Assembly: GCA_001465935.1 (NCBI GenBank)
Contig: LNKV01000055.1
Span: 186,001-250,000 of the forward strand
Direction: 5' to 3'
DNA length: 64,000 nt
Origin: Clarireedia homoeocarpa
Lineage: Eukaryota > Ascomycota > Leotiomycetes > Helotiales > Rutstroemiaceae
Position numbers and translations under genes: made by a program. Numbering within the stretch: the stretch's first letter is position 1; each line of letters starts with the position of its first letter. This document shows, piece by piece, positions 34,862-44,950 of this stretch. The notes beneath the pieces were generated by a model. That model was not told the DNA's origin. It worked only from the letters and a program-made list of their open reading frames with translations, and did not search any database.

Positions 34862-35556
34862 ATATAGGTACATGGTAGGGCTGGGGGATATGTGTGTAAA
34901 CATTTATAATCTATTTGAAGTGTTTCATTTGTTTTATAGTATTTTTAGATGAATTCCGGCAATTTTAGAATCAAATGAAGTGGCTTCTAGCTCAAGCAGT
35001 AAAATTAAAAGAGAAGAGAGTATATGCTATTGATGATATAGTGATATTAAAAAGGGCCATATAAGAGCAGGGAGGACACCGACGCCGAAAAGCACGAATT
35101 TTCGTGAGTTTTCAGATACAGTACGCGTCCCTTCCGCCCTCATATGCCCGCGCAGTGGCTTACCTATGTATGATATTATATGCTGCATCGCCACCTTGGG
35201 GGCAGCTCTCCTGGAATACTGCGCGCATGGATGTTTTTAATTTTTTTTAAAAAAATTTATAAATATTTTTGACTCGAAATAAAAACCTGATTAAACTGCC
35301 CAATTTACAAAAGAAATGATTTTATATTTTCAAGTGTACTACATGCCATAATCCGAACTCCAGCAGTTTCATATTCAAACACAACCCACAAATGCCATAT
35401 ACCCAGAAATTTCTAGCACCACCAAAAGGCCTCTAAAACTTGCAAAAGGCATAGAAAAGAATTCTAACATTCACTTTTTAGACGCCGGACCACATCTTAG
35501 AGTAAGGCTACAGTAGCATCTATATAGAAGAAGCGAGGAAGACTTCTGGTCTTAGA
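34862..35556. other. Convergent spacer between the two NRPS genes
   Basis: 695 bp of AT-rich 3' sequence shared by the two convergent synthetase genes. An A/T run lies at about 35237-35275. No gene or repeat is supported. Confidence 0.6.
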
Positions 35557-38500
35557 TTAGACTTTCATAATTTGACCCGGTCGAACAGTCACAATCCCAG
35601 ATCGACCAAACATAGCTTTACGCTCGATAATCGGGCTAGAGGCAGTTTTTTCATCCTTACATTGCTCATGGGTGAACAGGTAGCCTGTGCTGATCAATGT
35701 CCTTAGATTCTTTCGCAACGCTGGATAAATCCTGGTATCACTTGTCGCCTCTGTCGACATAGGACTTCCAAGGCTGAAGCTCTCCCCTTCGAACATAGCG
35801 ATGAGAGGGTGGAATGTGTGGTTCTCATCAGCATTTGAGACAATATTGTGAATGGATCGGACCCAGTCCACACCACTTAATGGTTTAAGACTCTGGTTCA
35901 ACTCCTCATTGACGACGGCCCAGAAGTCACCTACTACTACGCCGGTATCGATATACCATGTTTTTGGGGTGCTAGCTTCTGGCCTCAGATTGGAGAAAAT
36001 GACCGAAGTTGCAACTTCATTGACGTCTGCAACACTGAGCCAGAAGTTCTGGTTCTCGGCCGGGTACCCGCCGAGAACCAGACATGCTTGGACTAACTTC
36101 CACAAGAAGTCGTCCGTATTGGGAACACCTTCTTTCTCGGTGCCTATTATTAGACCTGGACGTACTATCGATATGTTATGAACAGACTGACTACTAGCAA
36201 ATCGCCTAGTAAGCTCTTCAGAAACGAATTTTGTCTGATTGTAGCCAGTTGTATGCTGTAGCTGAGCGGTAAAGAGGGCCCAGTCCATATCGAGCGCTCT
36301 TTCCGCTCCTCCGGAAACATAGGTGAAACTTCCTGGTATAGACCATTGATGAACAGCAGAAAGCAATTCTAACGTCGAATCAACGTTGGCTGCCTTGAGT
36401 GCGGAATATGGAGCTTGCCATTGCACAAGCGCTCCATTGTGAATGATGGAGTCTATTCGGTCATTAGGGTGACAATATCCCGTCAGAATACTCCACTGTG
36501 TTGGTAAAAGTCCTAGCTTAGGTGCTGCAAGGTCCCCAGGCCAACATTCGATGCGTGCAGCATACGAAGGGGACCACCATTGCCCAAGTGATGCCGCATG
36601 AGAAATGCGATCTAGTGCGCTTGCTGCGTTTGAAGCGCGTACATGAACAATCACCTTCTTGATTGAGGGGTCATTGAGTAATTGACGGAGTATTTCCGAA
36701 CCAAGATAGCCTGTTGCACCTGTGAGAAAAACCGTCTTTCCTGGGTTTGCAGGATTCTGGGATCGCTTGAGGAAATCATCATACAGATCCTGGATTTGTT
36801 TTGCAAGGTCGACCACTTGCTCCACATTATGAGCTGTGATTCCCGTTTGGTGTTCGGATACTATTTTCGCTAGCTCAGATATCGAGAGTTTCTCGTCATA
36901 CAAAACTGCAACGGACAGTTTGATGTCATACTCTTTTCTGATGAAGGTTAAAATATTGATAAGCTGAATAGAATCCAAACCGAGCTCTGCTATATTCAGG
37001 TCCCTTCCGCGGAGATCCGCTGCACCGCTTGTATTTCGAGCTTCATGAAGCTGCAAAATCTTTTTGCTCAATTCCAGAGCAACTGTGTTCTCAGGGTCAA
37101 TTAACGATAGCTCCTTTTCGTTCTCTTGAAGCTGGAAGTAAGATCCACTGGAATTAAGAATCTCTTGTCGCAAGAACTTACGATCGATTTTACCGGAGGG
37201 CAGTGTGGCAAGTTTCGGGACCAAAAGGTAGCGATTGGGCACCATATGATGAGGCAATCCTTCTTTCAGGCGTGATTTAATATCCGATACATTCCGAATG
37301 TTAGGATGAGAGAGCTGAGGTAACAATCTCTGTGGTTCTTGTGTTGTATCCCATAATCCGTCACAAAAGATGAAGGCGATGAGCTCCACTACATTATCAT
37401 GTTTTGAGAGCTCTACTGCTACTTCGGAGGCGTGGACAAACATTTTTCGAACATGGTATTCGACCTCACCGATCTCAACACGCTGGCCACGAATCTTGAC
37501 TTGTGTATCTTTGCGTCCTTCGAAGATCAAACTACCGTCTACATCGTATCTGACCAAGTCACCAGTTTTGTAAAATAGTCTTTCTGCCCCGGTTGGATCT
37601 ACAGTCCGAAGCGCATTTTTGACGAAGTTTTCTGCAGTCTTTTCGGGTGCATTGAGGTATCCTCGACCAAGAAGAGGCCCCTCGATAAGCAATTCTCCTG
37701 TAGCACCTATTGGCACTAGTCTATCCTGATCATCAGGATCGGTGATCCATCCAGAACCTAGGATAATGGGACCAATATTGGCCGAGACGGTGGATTTCGA
37801 CATCCTTTTGTTAATTGTACTGATAACCGAGCATTCAGCAGGTCCATAAGCATTCAGCAGGCACAGTTTATCCACCCAGACGTCTCGTTGATCTTTGGGT
37901 AGCTCTTCCCCAACCAGAGCAAGTTTTTTCAGGTTAGGTACATCGTCAGGAGATATCTGTCTAGCAAAGGCTGGCGTCAATGACGCGACGTTAACATTCA
38001 TCGACTGTATAGCATTTGCGATGCCTCCGAATCTATCAATTTCAGAGGGCACACAGATGCAGCCGCCTGCCATAAGAGTCGAGACGATCTCCACGATACA
38101 AAGGTCAAATGCAGGTGCTCCAAAATTTAAAACTCTTGATTCGGGTCCTAGTTCGTAAGAAGAAATATGAGCAAGGGCACCAGCGTAGTACGATCCGAAA
38201 GTTATAACGACGCCTTTTGGTTGACCGGTTGATCCGGATGTGAATACGACATACATGGCATTTTTAAGTGAGAGCCACTCTGAGCATGTGGAGCGAGGAT
38301 TTGAGGTTGGTGCTGTAAATGAAGTGAACAAACCGTTCAACTCAAATGCAGCATTATCGACAACCACTTCCTTGGTAGCCGTTTGGGTGAATTTGTTGCG
38401 GCAAGCCTTCGAAACTAGAACGGTTTTCGCTTTCGTGAGTTCAATTATAGTTTCTAGACGTTTTTGAGGATGAGCCGTATCAAGCAATGTGAACGCTGCA

Positions 38501-40116
38501 CCTGTTTTCATCACTGCCACCACTGCCACGGTCATCCAGAGAGATTTTTCGAAACACACCGGCACAATTACTTCTGGGCCAATAGCATGCTCGGAGATCA
38601 AATAAGATGCCAGTCTAGAAGATAAGTCATCCAGTTTTGAGTAAGAGACTTCTCCATCCCACGCACATATCGCTATGGAATCTGGTCTAACTGAAAATTG
38701 TCTGTTGATCTCGTCTAGAGAGAACCCGTCAGGTCTTTCCGGTTTCATATTCCACAACTCGATTTGTTTGATATCTTGAGGACTAATAAGATTGACCTCC
38801 CTCAGAGATTTCGAAGGGTGACTCGAGCCAAGCTGGCGGATAATATGCTCAAGCTGAAATAGAAGTCTCTGGGTCCGTGAAGAATTGATTAGTGTGCTAT
38901 CGAAGGATGCAGAAGCCCGCATCCGGCCACTGTTGGTTAAGTAGCACTGTATGGTAAGAGCATAGCTGAGGAAGTCGGTGCTGACAGATCCGTAGTCGCG
39001 TTCCATCAAATCCTCGTATGTAGGTCGGCTGTTCTCTTCTCCTACGAAGTGCACCGCTAGAAGATTTTGAAATTCACAAGCTCTTGCAGTGTCTTGATTA
39101 ATCTCCTTGATGGTTTGGATTCCCACGTGAATTTGCGGAATCATCTGAGTGAGTAGCTTTTGTGTGTTCTGCAAGTACTGGGATATGGATTGTTCGTAGT
39201 CTATCTTAAAACAGACGGGAACCGTAGAAAGTGTAGGACCTATAATTTTATCAATCCCCGCAAGATCTGCATTCCGTCCGTTTAGAGTTGTGCCGTAAGA
39301 TATGGTCGAAGAGCCAAGCTGACTTGATAGAACGAGCGCCCAGGCTGCTTGAACGAGAGTTGCCATGGTGACTCCGGATGGGCCGGTAATAAGAGGCGTT
39401 GTATCGTGTTCAATGCTACTATCAGGCCGGGGCCGTCGGGTGCTGTCGAGGTGGACAGGTGGAAACGACAACACATCTTTAGCGGGAGCTGACAGCTTAG
39501 TTTCCCAGAAATATTTGGACCGGCTGTTGTCATTTGCAACTTGAGCGTACTTGACAAAGTTTCTGAAGGGTGGACGGACAGACAAATTACCTTCTCTGTA
39601 AACCGTTGCGATATCTGCTAGCATGAGCTCCACAGAATAGCCATCATAAATGCTGTGATGAGCAGTCCAGACCAGATGTGTCTTAGAAATGGCGAGGCGT
39701 ATCATCGGCTCACCAAAGTCGATAGTTTGTTCCCTATCACTCTCCAAATACCTCGCGCGGTCCATGAAAGTCCTCCATTCAGGTAGCCAATCTTTCAATA
39801 CAACCTGCAGCACTCGACTATCTAATGCAACGAGTCTTGTACGAAAGATTGCATTACGAAGAATAACCGTGTTCCAGGCTTTCTTCATCCGCTCCCTATC
39901 AACATGCTCCGGTAACTTGAATATATGCTGGGCAATGTACGCTCCATCCGAAGTTGACGAGAGTACAAATAGAGCATGCTGCAACGGTGTACATGGGTAC
40001 AAATCTTCGATTTGGCTTGACTGGACTTTACACTGCTGTGCAACATCGGCAATCACTCTTGCGAGGACCGCTTTCTCTGCAGTCTTAGAGCTCTGAAGCT
40101 GTGATGACTTCGTCAT
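35557..40116 (-). CDS. Non-ribosomal peptide synthetase 2, C-A-T-reductase
   Basis: A 1519-aa single-exon synthetase on the minus strand. The condensation domain (~35-460) starts IEDLYPCTPLQ and has an intact AHHSIYDG (His153-154). The adenylation domain (~480-1000) has VVFTSGSTGQPKGV, LNAYGPAECS and YKTGDLVR. The carrier (~1060-1130) has AELGLDSIQL. The terminal NAD(P)H-dependent thioester reductase (~1145-1519) has TVFLTGATGYLGSEILRQLL and the catalytic YNQTK. Because it starts with C and ends with R, it should accept a peptidyl chain from NRPS 1, add one residue and release an aldehyde, or an alcohol if reduced twice. Hand-aligned specificity residues are DLVSAVAVIK, substrate unassigned. 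It diverges from the proteasome gene across 471 bp. Confidence 0.93.
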   Translation of the reverse strand: MTKSSQLQSSKTAEKAVLARVIADVAQQCKVQSSQIEDLYPCTPLQHALFVLSSTSDGAYIAQHIFKLPEHVDRERMKKAWNTVILRNAIFRTRLVALDSRVLQVVLKDWLPEWRTFMDRARYLESDREQTIDFGEPMIRLAISKTHLVWTAHHSIYDGYSVELMLADIATVYREGNLSVRPPFRNFVKYAQVANDNSRSKYFWETKLSAPAKDVLSFPPVHLDSTRRPRPDSSIEHDTTPLITGPSGVTMATLVQAAWALVLSSQLGSSTISYGTTLNGRNADLAGIDKIIGPTLSTVPVCFKIDYEQSISQYLQNTQKLLTQMIPQIHVGIQTIKEINQDTARACEFQNLLAVHFVGEENSRPTYEDLMERDYGSVSTDFLSYALTIQCYLTNSGRMRASASFDSTLINSSRTQRLLFQLEHIIRQLGSSHPSKSLREVNLISPQDIKQIELWNMKPERPDGFSLDEINRQFSVRPDSIAICAWDGEVSYSKLDDLSSRLASYLISEHAIGPEVIVPVCFEKSLWMTVAVVAVMKTGAAFTLLDTAHPQKRLETIIELTKAKTVLVSKACRNKFTQTATKEVVVDNAAFELNGLFTSFTAPTSNPRSTCSEWLSLKNAMYVVFTSGSTGQPKGVVITFGSYYAGALAHISSYELGPESRVLNFGAPAFDLCIVEIVSTLMAGGCICVPSEIDRFGGIANAIQSMNVNVASLTPAFARQISPDDVPNLKKLALVGEELPKDQRDVWVDKLCLLNAYGPAECSVISTINKRMSKSTVSANIGPIILGSGWITDPDDQDRLVPIGATGELLIEGPLLGRGYLNAPEKTAENFVKNALRTVDPTGAERLFYKTGDLVRYDVDGSLIFEGRKDTQVKIRGQRVEIGEVEYHVRKMFVHASEVAVELSKHDNVVELIAFIFCDGLWDTTQEPQRLLPQLSHPNIRNVSDIKSRLKEGLPHHMVPNRYLLVPKLATLPSGKIDRKFLRQEILNSSGSYFQLQENEKELSLIDPENTVALELSKKILQLHEARNTSGAADLRGRDLNIAELGLDSIQLINILTFIRKEYDIKLSVAVLYDEKLSISELAKIVSEHQTGITAHNVEQVVDLAKQIQDLYDDFLKRSQNPANPGKTVFLTGATGYLGSEILRQLLNDPSIKKVIVHVRASNAASALDRISHAASLGQWWSPSYAARIECWPGDLAAPKLGLLPTQWSILTGYCHPNDRIDSIIHNGALVQWQAPYSALKAANVDSTLELLSAVHQWSIPGSFTYVSGGAERALDMDWALFTAQLQHTTGYNQTKFVSEELTRRFASSQSVHNISIVRPGLIIGTEKEGVPNTDDFLWKLVQACLVLGGYPAENQNFWLSVADVNEVATSVIFSNLRPEASTPKTWYIDTGVVVGDFWAVVNEELNQSLKPLSGVDWVRSIHNIVSNADENHTFHPLIAMFEGESFSLGSPMSTEATSDTRIYPALRKNLRTLISTGYLFTHEQCKDEKTASSPIIERKAMFGRSGIVTVRPGQIMKV

Positions 40117-40587
40117 TTGAAGCGCAAGAAATTGAAAATGAGAACGATAAAGTGACCGGATTTACAGCTACTGTCCGCCGATAGTAGCCGCAACAGAATC
40201 TGGGGGAGCATACTTTCTAACGAGAGATCCAGTAGATATGCACAGTACATTTTGGATAATGTGCAGTCCCATTCTTACGGTATCACCATCCAGCGCTGCG
40301 AAACAGAACCCCACTAAGGAATCCACCAAGGAAACCAACGAAGGAAATCCACCAAGGATAATCAGTAGGTCAGAGATTACTCTGCTTTGCATAACACGAA
40401 GGGGTAAAACGCAGTCAGCAACAGGGATCTCGTAATCACGCGAAATGCAAGGAAAAAGCCGAGGATTGAAAGATATTCCAAAGGGACTTCGAAAGTCACT
40501 TTCAGTCCTGCATCTTACAATTTACTCGTAACGTGGCAAATTATTCTTGTAAAACAAAATCGCGTCTTTTTAACCTCTGCTATCATT
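40117..40587. promoter_or_regulatory. Divergent promoter of NRPS 2 and proteasome beta-6
   Basis: 471 bp between two divergent starts, so the synthetase and the putative resistance subunit probably share control elements. A direct repeat AAGGAATCCACCAAGGA / AAGGAAATCCACCAAGGA occurs at about 40316-40332 and 40341-40358. No coding sequence is supported. Confidence 0.5.
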
Positions 40588-41391
40588 ATGAGCTATTCTT
40601 CTCCTGTTGGAGCTCCGACAATTGTATCTTCGGAAATATCCGGGGCAAAACAACATTCTTTCTATCCGTAGGCATTATTTCTCGGGTATTTTGGGAAGCC
40701 GGTGCTAACTACCGTTCATAGCTATGCAGACAATGGCGGCTCTATCTTAGGTATCAGCAGCGACGACTTCGTCGTCATCGCAGGAGACACCCGCTCCACA
40801 AGCGGCTACTCTATTAATTCTCGTGTTGAAAATAAAGTATTCCGAATTGGCGATGATGAGCGAATCGCCCTTTCTGTGGTAGGATTCGGTGCCGATGGTA
40901 AACAACTTGCCGAGCGCCTCAACACTGTCGCCAAGATGTACAAGTTCAAGCACGGGAAGTCCATTACCGTTGAAGCTTGTGCACATCGACTATCAACACT
41001 CCTCTACGACAAACGATTCTTTCCTTACCAGTTGCAAGCTATCTTGGGCGGGATCGATCAGGATGGAAAGGGAGCTTTGTACAGTTATGACCCGGTTGGT
41101 TGCTATGATAGGTACACATGTCGAGGAGCGGGCTCGGGTGCGAGCTTGATGATACCGTTTTTGGATAGTGCAGTGCAGTTTAAGAACCAGTATGTTCCTG
41201 GAGATGGAAAAGGTGCGGAGTTGCAGGAAAGACCTCGTGAAGTATTATCGAGAGAGGATGTGGTCAGTGTGATTAAGGATGCGTTTGATGTTGCTACCGA
41301 GCGACATATCGAGGTTGGCGATGGGATACAGATGATGATTGTTTCTAAGGATGGCATACAAGAAACTTTCATGCCTCTGAAGAAAGATTAG
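40588..41391 (+). CDS. Proteasome subunit beta type-6 (PRE7-like), probable resistance copy
   Basis: Two exons, 40588-40667 and 40722-41391, give 249 aa, close to yeast Pre7 (241). The order of conserved blocks is that of beta-6: YADNGGSILGISSDDFVVIA, GDTRSTSGYSINSR, YDKRFFPYQLQAILGGIDQD, GKGALYSYDPVGCYDR, ATERHIEVGDGIQMMIVSKD. Beta-6 is a non-catalytic ring subunit of the 20S core, assembled next to beta-5 and close to its substrate pocket. It lacks an N-terminal Thr nucleophile, as expected. A housekeeping subunit has no reason to sit between an NRPS and an AMP ligase unless it protects against the product. In the A. nidulans fellutamide (inp) cluster a proteasome subunit plays this role, as I recall. 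That it is a second genomic copy is inferred; one window cannot show it. Confidence 0.93.
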
Positions 41392-41811
41392 CGCAAATAA
41401 ATGAGGCAATCGAAATTATCTAGATCAATCACACTGCTGGGGAAAGTATTTGCTTTGCTTCCCTGAACATCATACCAAACGACTGACCCCCATTGTTTAC
41501 TTTTTCCAGACGTGTGCTACTCCATTGAACACTAGAATATCTATTTCATAGACTCTTACATATATAATCTATCATTTCGTCATGAATTAATGAAAAGAAA
41601 TTTGATTGTTAGAAACGGTAAGCCTGACAACTTCCTCTTTTTTTGGTTATGGTGTCCTTCACAGCTTGACTTGTATTCACACATAAAGAATTACACCAGG
41701 GCAGGATAATCTCTCAACTAAGCCGAACACAGTAAATTTCCTATCAACTGAATACAATACAAAACGTCTTCGCTATATATTGACCGACCTCTAGATTCGC
41801 CTCAAACCAAG
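41392..41811. other. Convergent 3' spacer
   Basis: Between the proteasome gene (+) and the truncated hydrolase (-). It is AT-rich, with no gene or repeat seen. Confidence 0.5.
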
Positions 41812-42603
41812 TTATAACATATTCATCCTCAAAATCCTCGCAGCCATCTCTTGGGTATCAAGAAGCGACGGCGGGAACCCTTGCAACTCTTCTATCTGCT
41901 TCCATTCCGTCAAGAATATATCCAAAGCATCGCTTAACCGCTGTCGTTGTTCGTGAAAGTTTCTCTTGTTTGGCTCACCGTCCATCGACAACGTATCAAT
42001 GGCCGTTAAGTCGGAAGAAGAGTCGTCGCTTCGGCTTCGGCTTCGGCTTCGACCGTGAGAATATAGAGGGTTTATGTGAATTCTGTTCAGCGAGGATTTT
42101 CTTCTGCCTTTCACTTTTCTTGCCATATTCCTTCGTTTCGTATGCTTTGCTTCAAAAAGAAGGTCGTCCGATGATGGCGGGGTAGAATTGATGGATAATA
42201 ATTTCATTGAAGGAGGAATACTCCTCTCCGATGTAACAGATCCCGATGAAGCTAATTCTAAAATTTCATGTTCGATAAGTAGCTCTTGAGATTCCAGCTC
42301 TGAAGGTAGTGGCATAGAGTAACTTTCTACACCATTAATGAAATCGACCACAGTATCGAGGTATTTCCTCTCAGTACAGACAGCGTGCGCACCCGGATGC
42401 ACAACCTTGAGCGATCTATCACCACCAATATGTGCCCGATTGACGGCGTCCACCATTTCCACAGTTACGACAGGGTCCCACTGGCCTGAGAATTGGCAAA
42501 AGGGCGTCTGAATCCGTGGGTTCTCATAGAACGGCGCATAACGTTTTGTAACCCCCATCAAGGCCCCATAGGTGATGCCGAACTTAAACGGTGGGTGTTT
42601 CAT
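41812..42603 (-). CDS. FSH1-type serine hydrolase, C-terminal half only
   Basis: A 263-aa frame from the ATG at 42603; the frame itself is open to 42660 but without another ATG. Residues ~1-95 match the second half of FSH1/DUF341 alpha/beta hydrolases (PF03959): PPFKFGITYGALMG, then TPFCQFSGQWDPVV with the catalytic-acid position, and VVHPGAHAVC with the catalytic His. The first half of the fold, with the GxSxG nucleophile, is absent. No minus-strand coding sequence for it exists in the 216 bp before the ligase gene or within it. The rest is a charged tail with an RSRSRSR stretch and basic KVKGRRKS, unusual for this family. It may be a decayed gene, or a rearranged protein with a new role. 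FSH-type hydrolases can accompany NRPS/PKS genes, but this one should not be catalytically competent. Confidence 0.65.
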   Translation of the reverse strand: MKHPPFKFGITYGALMGVTKRYAPFYENPRIQTPFCQFSGQWDPVVTVEMVDAVNRAHIGGDRSLKVVHPGAHAVCTERKYLDTVVDFINGVESYSMPLPSELESQELLIEHEILELASSGSVTSERSIPPSMKLLSINSTPPSSDDLLFEAKHTKRRNMARKVKGRRKSSLNRIHINPLYSHGRSRSRSRSDDSSSDLTAIDTLSMDGEPNKRNFHEQRQRLSDALDIFLTEWKQIEELQGFPPSLLDTQEMAARILRMNML

Positions 42604-42876
42604 GTCTTCGAAAGACTCGGGGAAGGGGAGGGTTTCTGGAGAAACGCATTGGGTGTTCACCTTTTCACTTTCCTACTTCTCCTTTTACTTGATTTTTGGA
42701 CACTGTAAGACTCAAAGACTTCAAGCCGTACGTCTCGAAAAGATCTGTCTATATACCGCAAAATTAGCGGAGTTGACGCCGACAACTAGAATTGTACGCC
42801 TTAAGGACGAAACTTTTTAACTGCCTCCCGTTGCACCAATTCCTTAATCAAAAATTTTCTATTCGATACGGCAAAG

Positions 42877-44875
42877 ATGGTGTTCGTCACTCCACCATGG
42901 GTTCCTGAGATTGCTTCTCCACTCCCAGACTCGACTCTGGTAGGTGATTTCATTTCTCAACGAAACCATGATCTCTACAACTGGTCCGATGAGAAGCCCA
43001 CGATGATTGATGCCCTGTCTGGAATTCAATACAACATGAGAGAAATTCGAGACCGCGTTACGGCACTCTCGAAATGTCTTGGTAAGGAATTGGGCTGGGA
43101 ACCAAATAAAGGTTCACCTTGGGATAAAGTTGTTGGCATTTACAGTTACAATACGGTGAGGTTGTGATTACTTTGGAACTGGAGCCCTTTTGAGACTGAC
43201 TCTAGATGCAGATTGATTTTCTAATCCTCTGTTGGGCTATCCATCGACTTGGTGGAATATGTCTTCTTCTTCACTCGACCAGCACAGCAGCAGAAATTGA
43301 AGCGCACTCACACGTAGCAAATTGCAAGGTGATTTTCACCTGTAAACCTCTTCTTTCCACATGCGAGGAGGTTTCGAAGAACAGATTCCTACGAATTTTT
43401 CTCTTAGACTTTCCCAAACAAGCACAAGAAGAGGTCCACGTTCAGAAATACAAAACAGTGTCACAGATGATTTCTGAATCCCCAAGGTCTAGCGAGCTTC
43501 CACCGGTAGTTCTGCAGCCTGGTCAAGGTGGAAAATTAGTAGCATACTTATGCCCCACCAGCGGAACGTCAGGAAAACAGGTTCGTGTGCATACCACCAC
43601 AGTCGATAGCGGTAACTGATAGATCTTTTGCACTTAGAAACTAGCCCAACTCACCCACTTGAACGTCATCTCCAATGTCCTGCAAGCAGCAACCTTCGAG
43701 AACTTCTACAAAAAGGGACGCACGGAAACTGTCCTTGGTATCCTTCCATTGAGTCATAGCTATGGTCTTATCATTGGTCATTTGATAGCCTGGCGTGGTG
43801 ACTGCACGGTTCTTCATTCTAGATTCGATATGCAGAAAATGTTGGCTTCGATTTCGACTTATAAAATTGAGAGATTATATTTGGTATTGTTATTTCCTTT
43901 TCCTGAGCCCTATTTCTCGTTGATCTTAGAACAGGGTATTAACTTTTTAGGTTCCGACTATCATAGCAGCATTAACAAATAATTCGTTCTTGTTCGATAT
44001 GTACGATGTTTCTTCTGTGAAGTCGGTTGTCACTGGATCGGCGGCATTTGGTCCACGAATGGCTGGTGCGTTCAAGAAGGTCCAGCCTTCTTGGCAGATC
44101 CTCCCTGGATATGGTAAAACTCAGACCCGCAACACGCGGTAGATTAACTTCAAGCACAAATAGTGGCTAATGGCTGTTAGGACTCACCGAAACCGGTGTG
44201 ATTATCTCATTCACGAGTGCCCACAACGTCTTTCTCGGGTCCGATGGGTGTTTGTTCCCTATGGTTCAAGCCCGACTAGTCGCGGAAGACGAATCTGACA
44301 TTAGCTCTCATGGTCAATCTGGCGAGCTTCTCCTCCGCTCTCCGAGTATAATGCTAGGATATCTTGGAGACGAAGAAGCCAATAAAAGAACATTTGACCC
44401 GGAAGGATGGTTACGCACAGGTGACGTAGCTACATTCAAGAAAGATCTCAACGGAATTGAGCACCTCTTTATAGTCGACAGAAAGAAGGATATTATGAAA
44501 GTCAATGTAAAGAAAATTTCTTCCTAAAGATTAGCAACGTGAAGATTTTGCTGACAATTTCATCCTTAGGGCTTGCAAGTTGCCCCAGTGGAAATTGAGG
44601 CACAGTTGCTGTCTCACCCCGCGGTTGAAGAAGTGGCGGTAATTGCGGCTGCTGACGATGATGCCGGTGAACGTCCATTTGCTTTCATAGTTCGATCTCA
44701 GAAAGTCATGGCTGAAGTTGACGAAAAGACTCTCAAAGCAAACATCAACAAAGAGATTGAACTAGCGATGAGCGAGCCACATTGGCTACGGAAAAATATC
44801 ATGTTCATTGAAGAGATACCAAAGAGTCATAACGGCAAGGCATTGAAGTATAAGCTGAAATCTTTGCTTGCTTGA
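42877..44875 (+). CDS. Stand-alone acyl-CoA/acyl-AMP ligase (4CL-like)
   Basis: Six exons, 42877-43155, 43206-43580, 43638-43883, 43951-44113, 44181-44506 and 44570-44875, give 564 aa with all phases closed. ANL-superfamily motifs: A3 phosphate loop [18 protein letters not shown]5 PGYGLTETG; A7 [10 protein letters not shown]8 [19 protein letters not shown]; a terminal A10 Lys in [10 protein letters not shown]. This is the 4-coumarate/fatty-acyl ligase branch, not an NRPS A domain, and no carrier domain is attached. It should activate a carboxylic acid as AMP-ester and, optionally, CoA thioester. NRPS 1 begins with a carrier that has no A domain, so this enzyme is the obvious candidate to load its starter acid. 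That coupling is inferred from cluster context. No clear peroxisomal C-terminal signal is seen. Confidence 0.9.
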
Positions 44876-44950
44876 GATAGTTAATTTCGGCCTCGGGGTA
44901 GATAGTTAATTGTTGTAAAACCGCTAGACAATTATATATAAAGGATTTTA

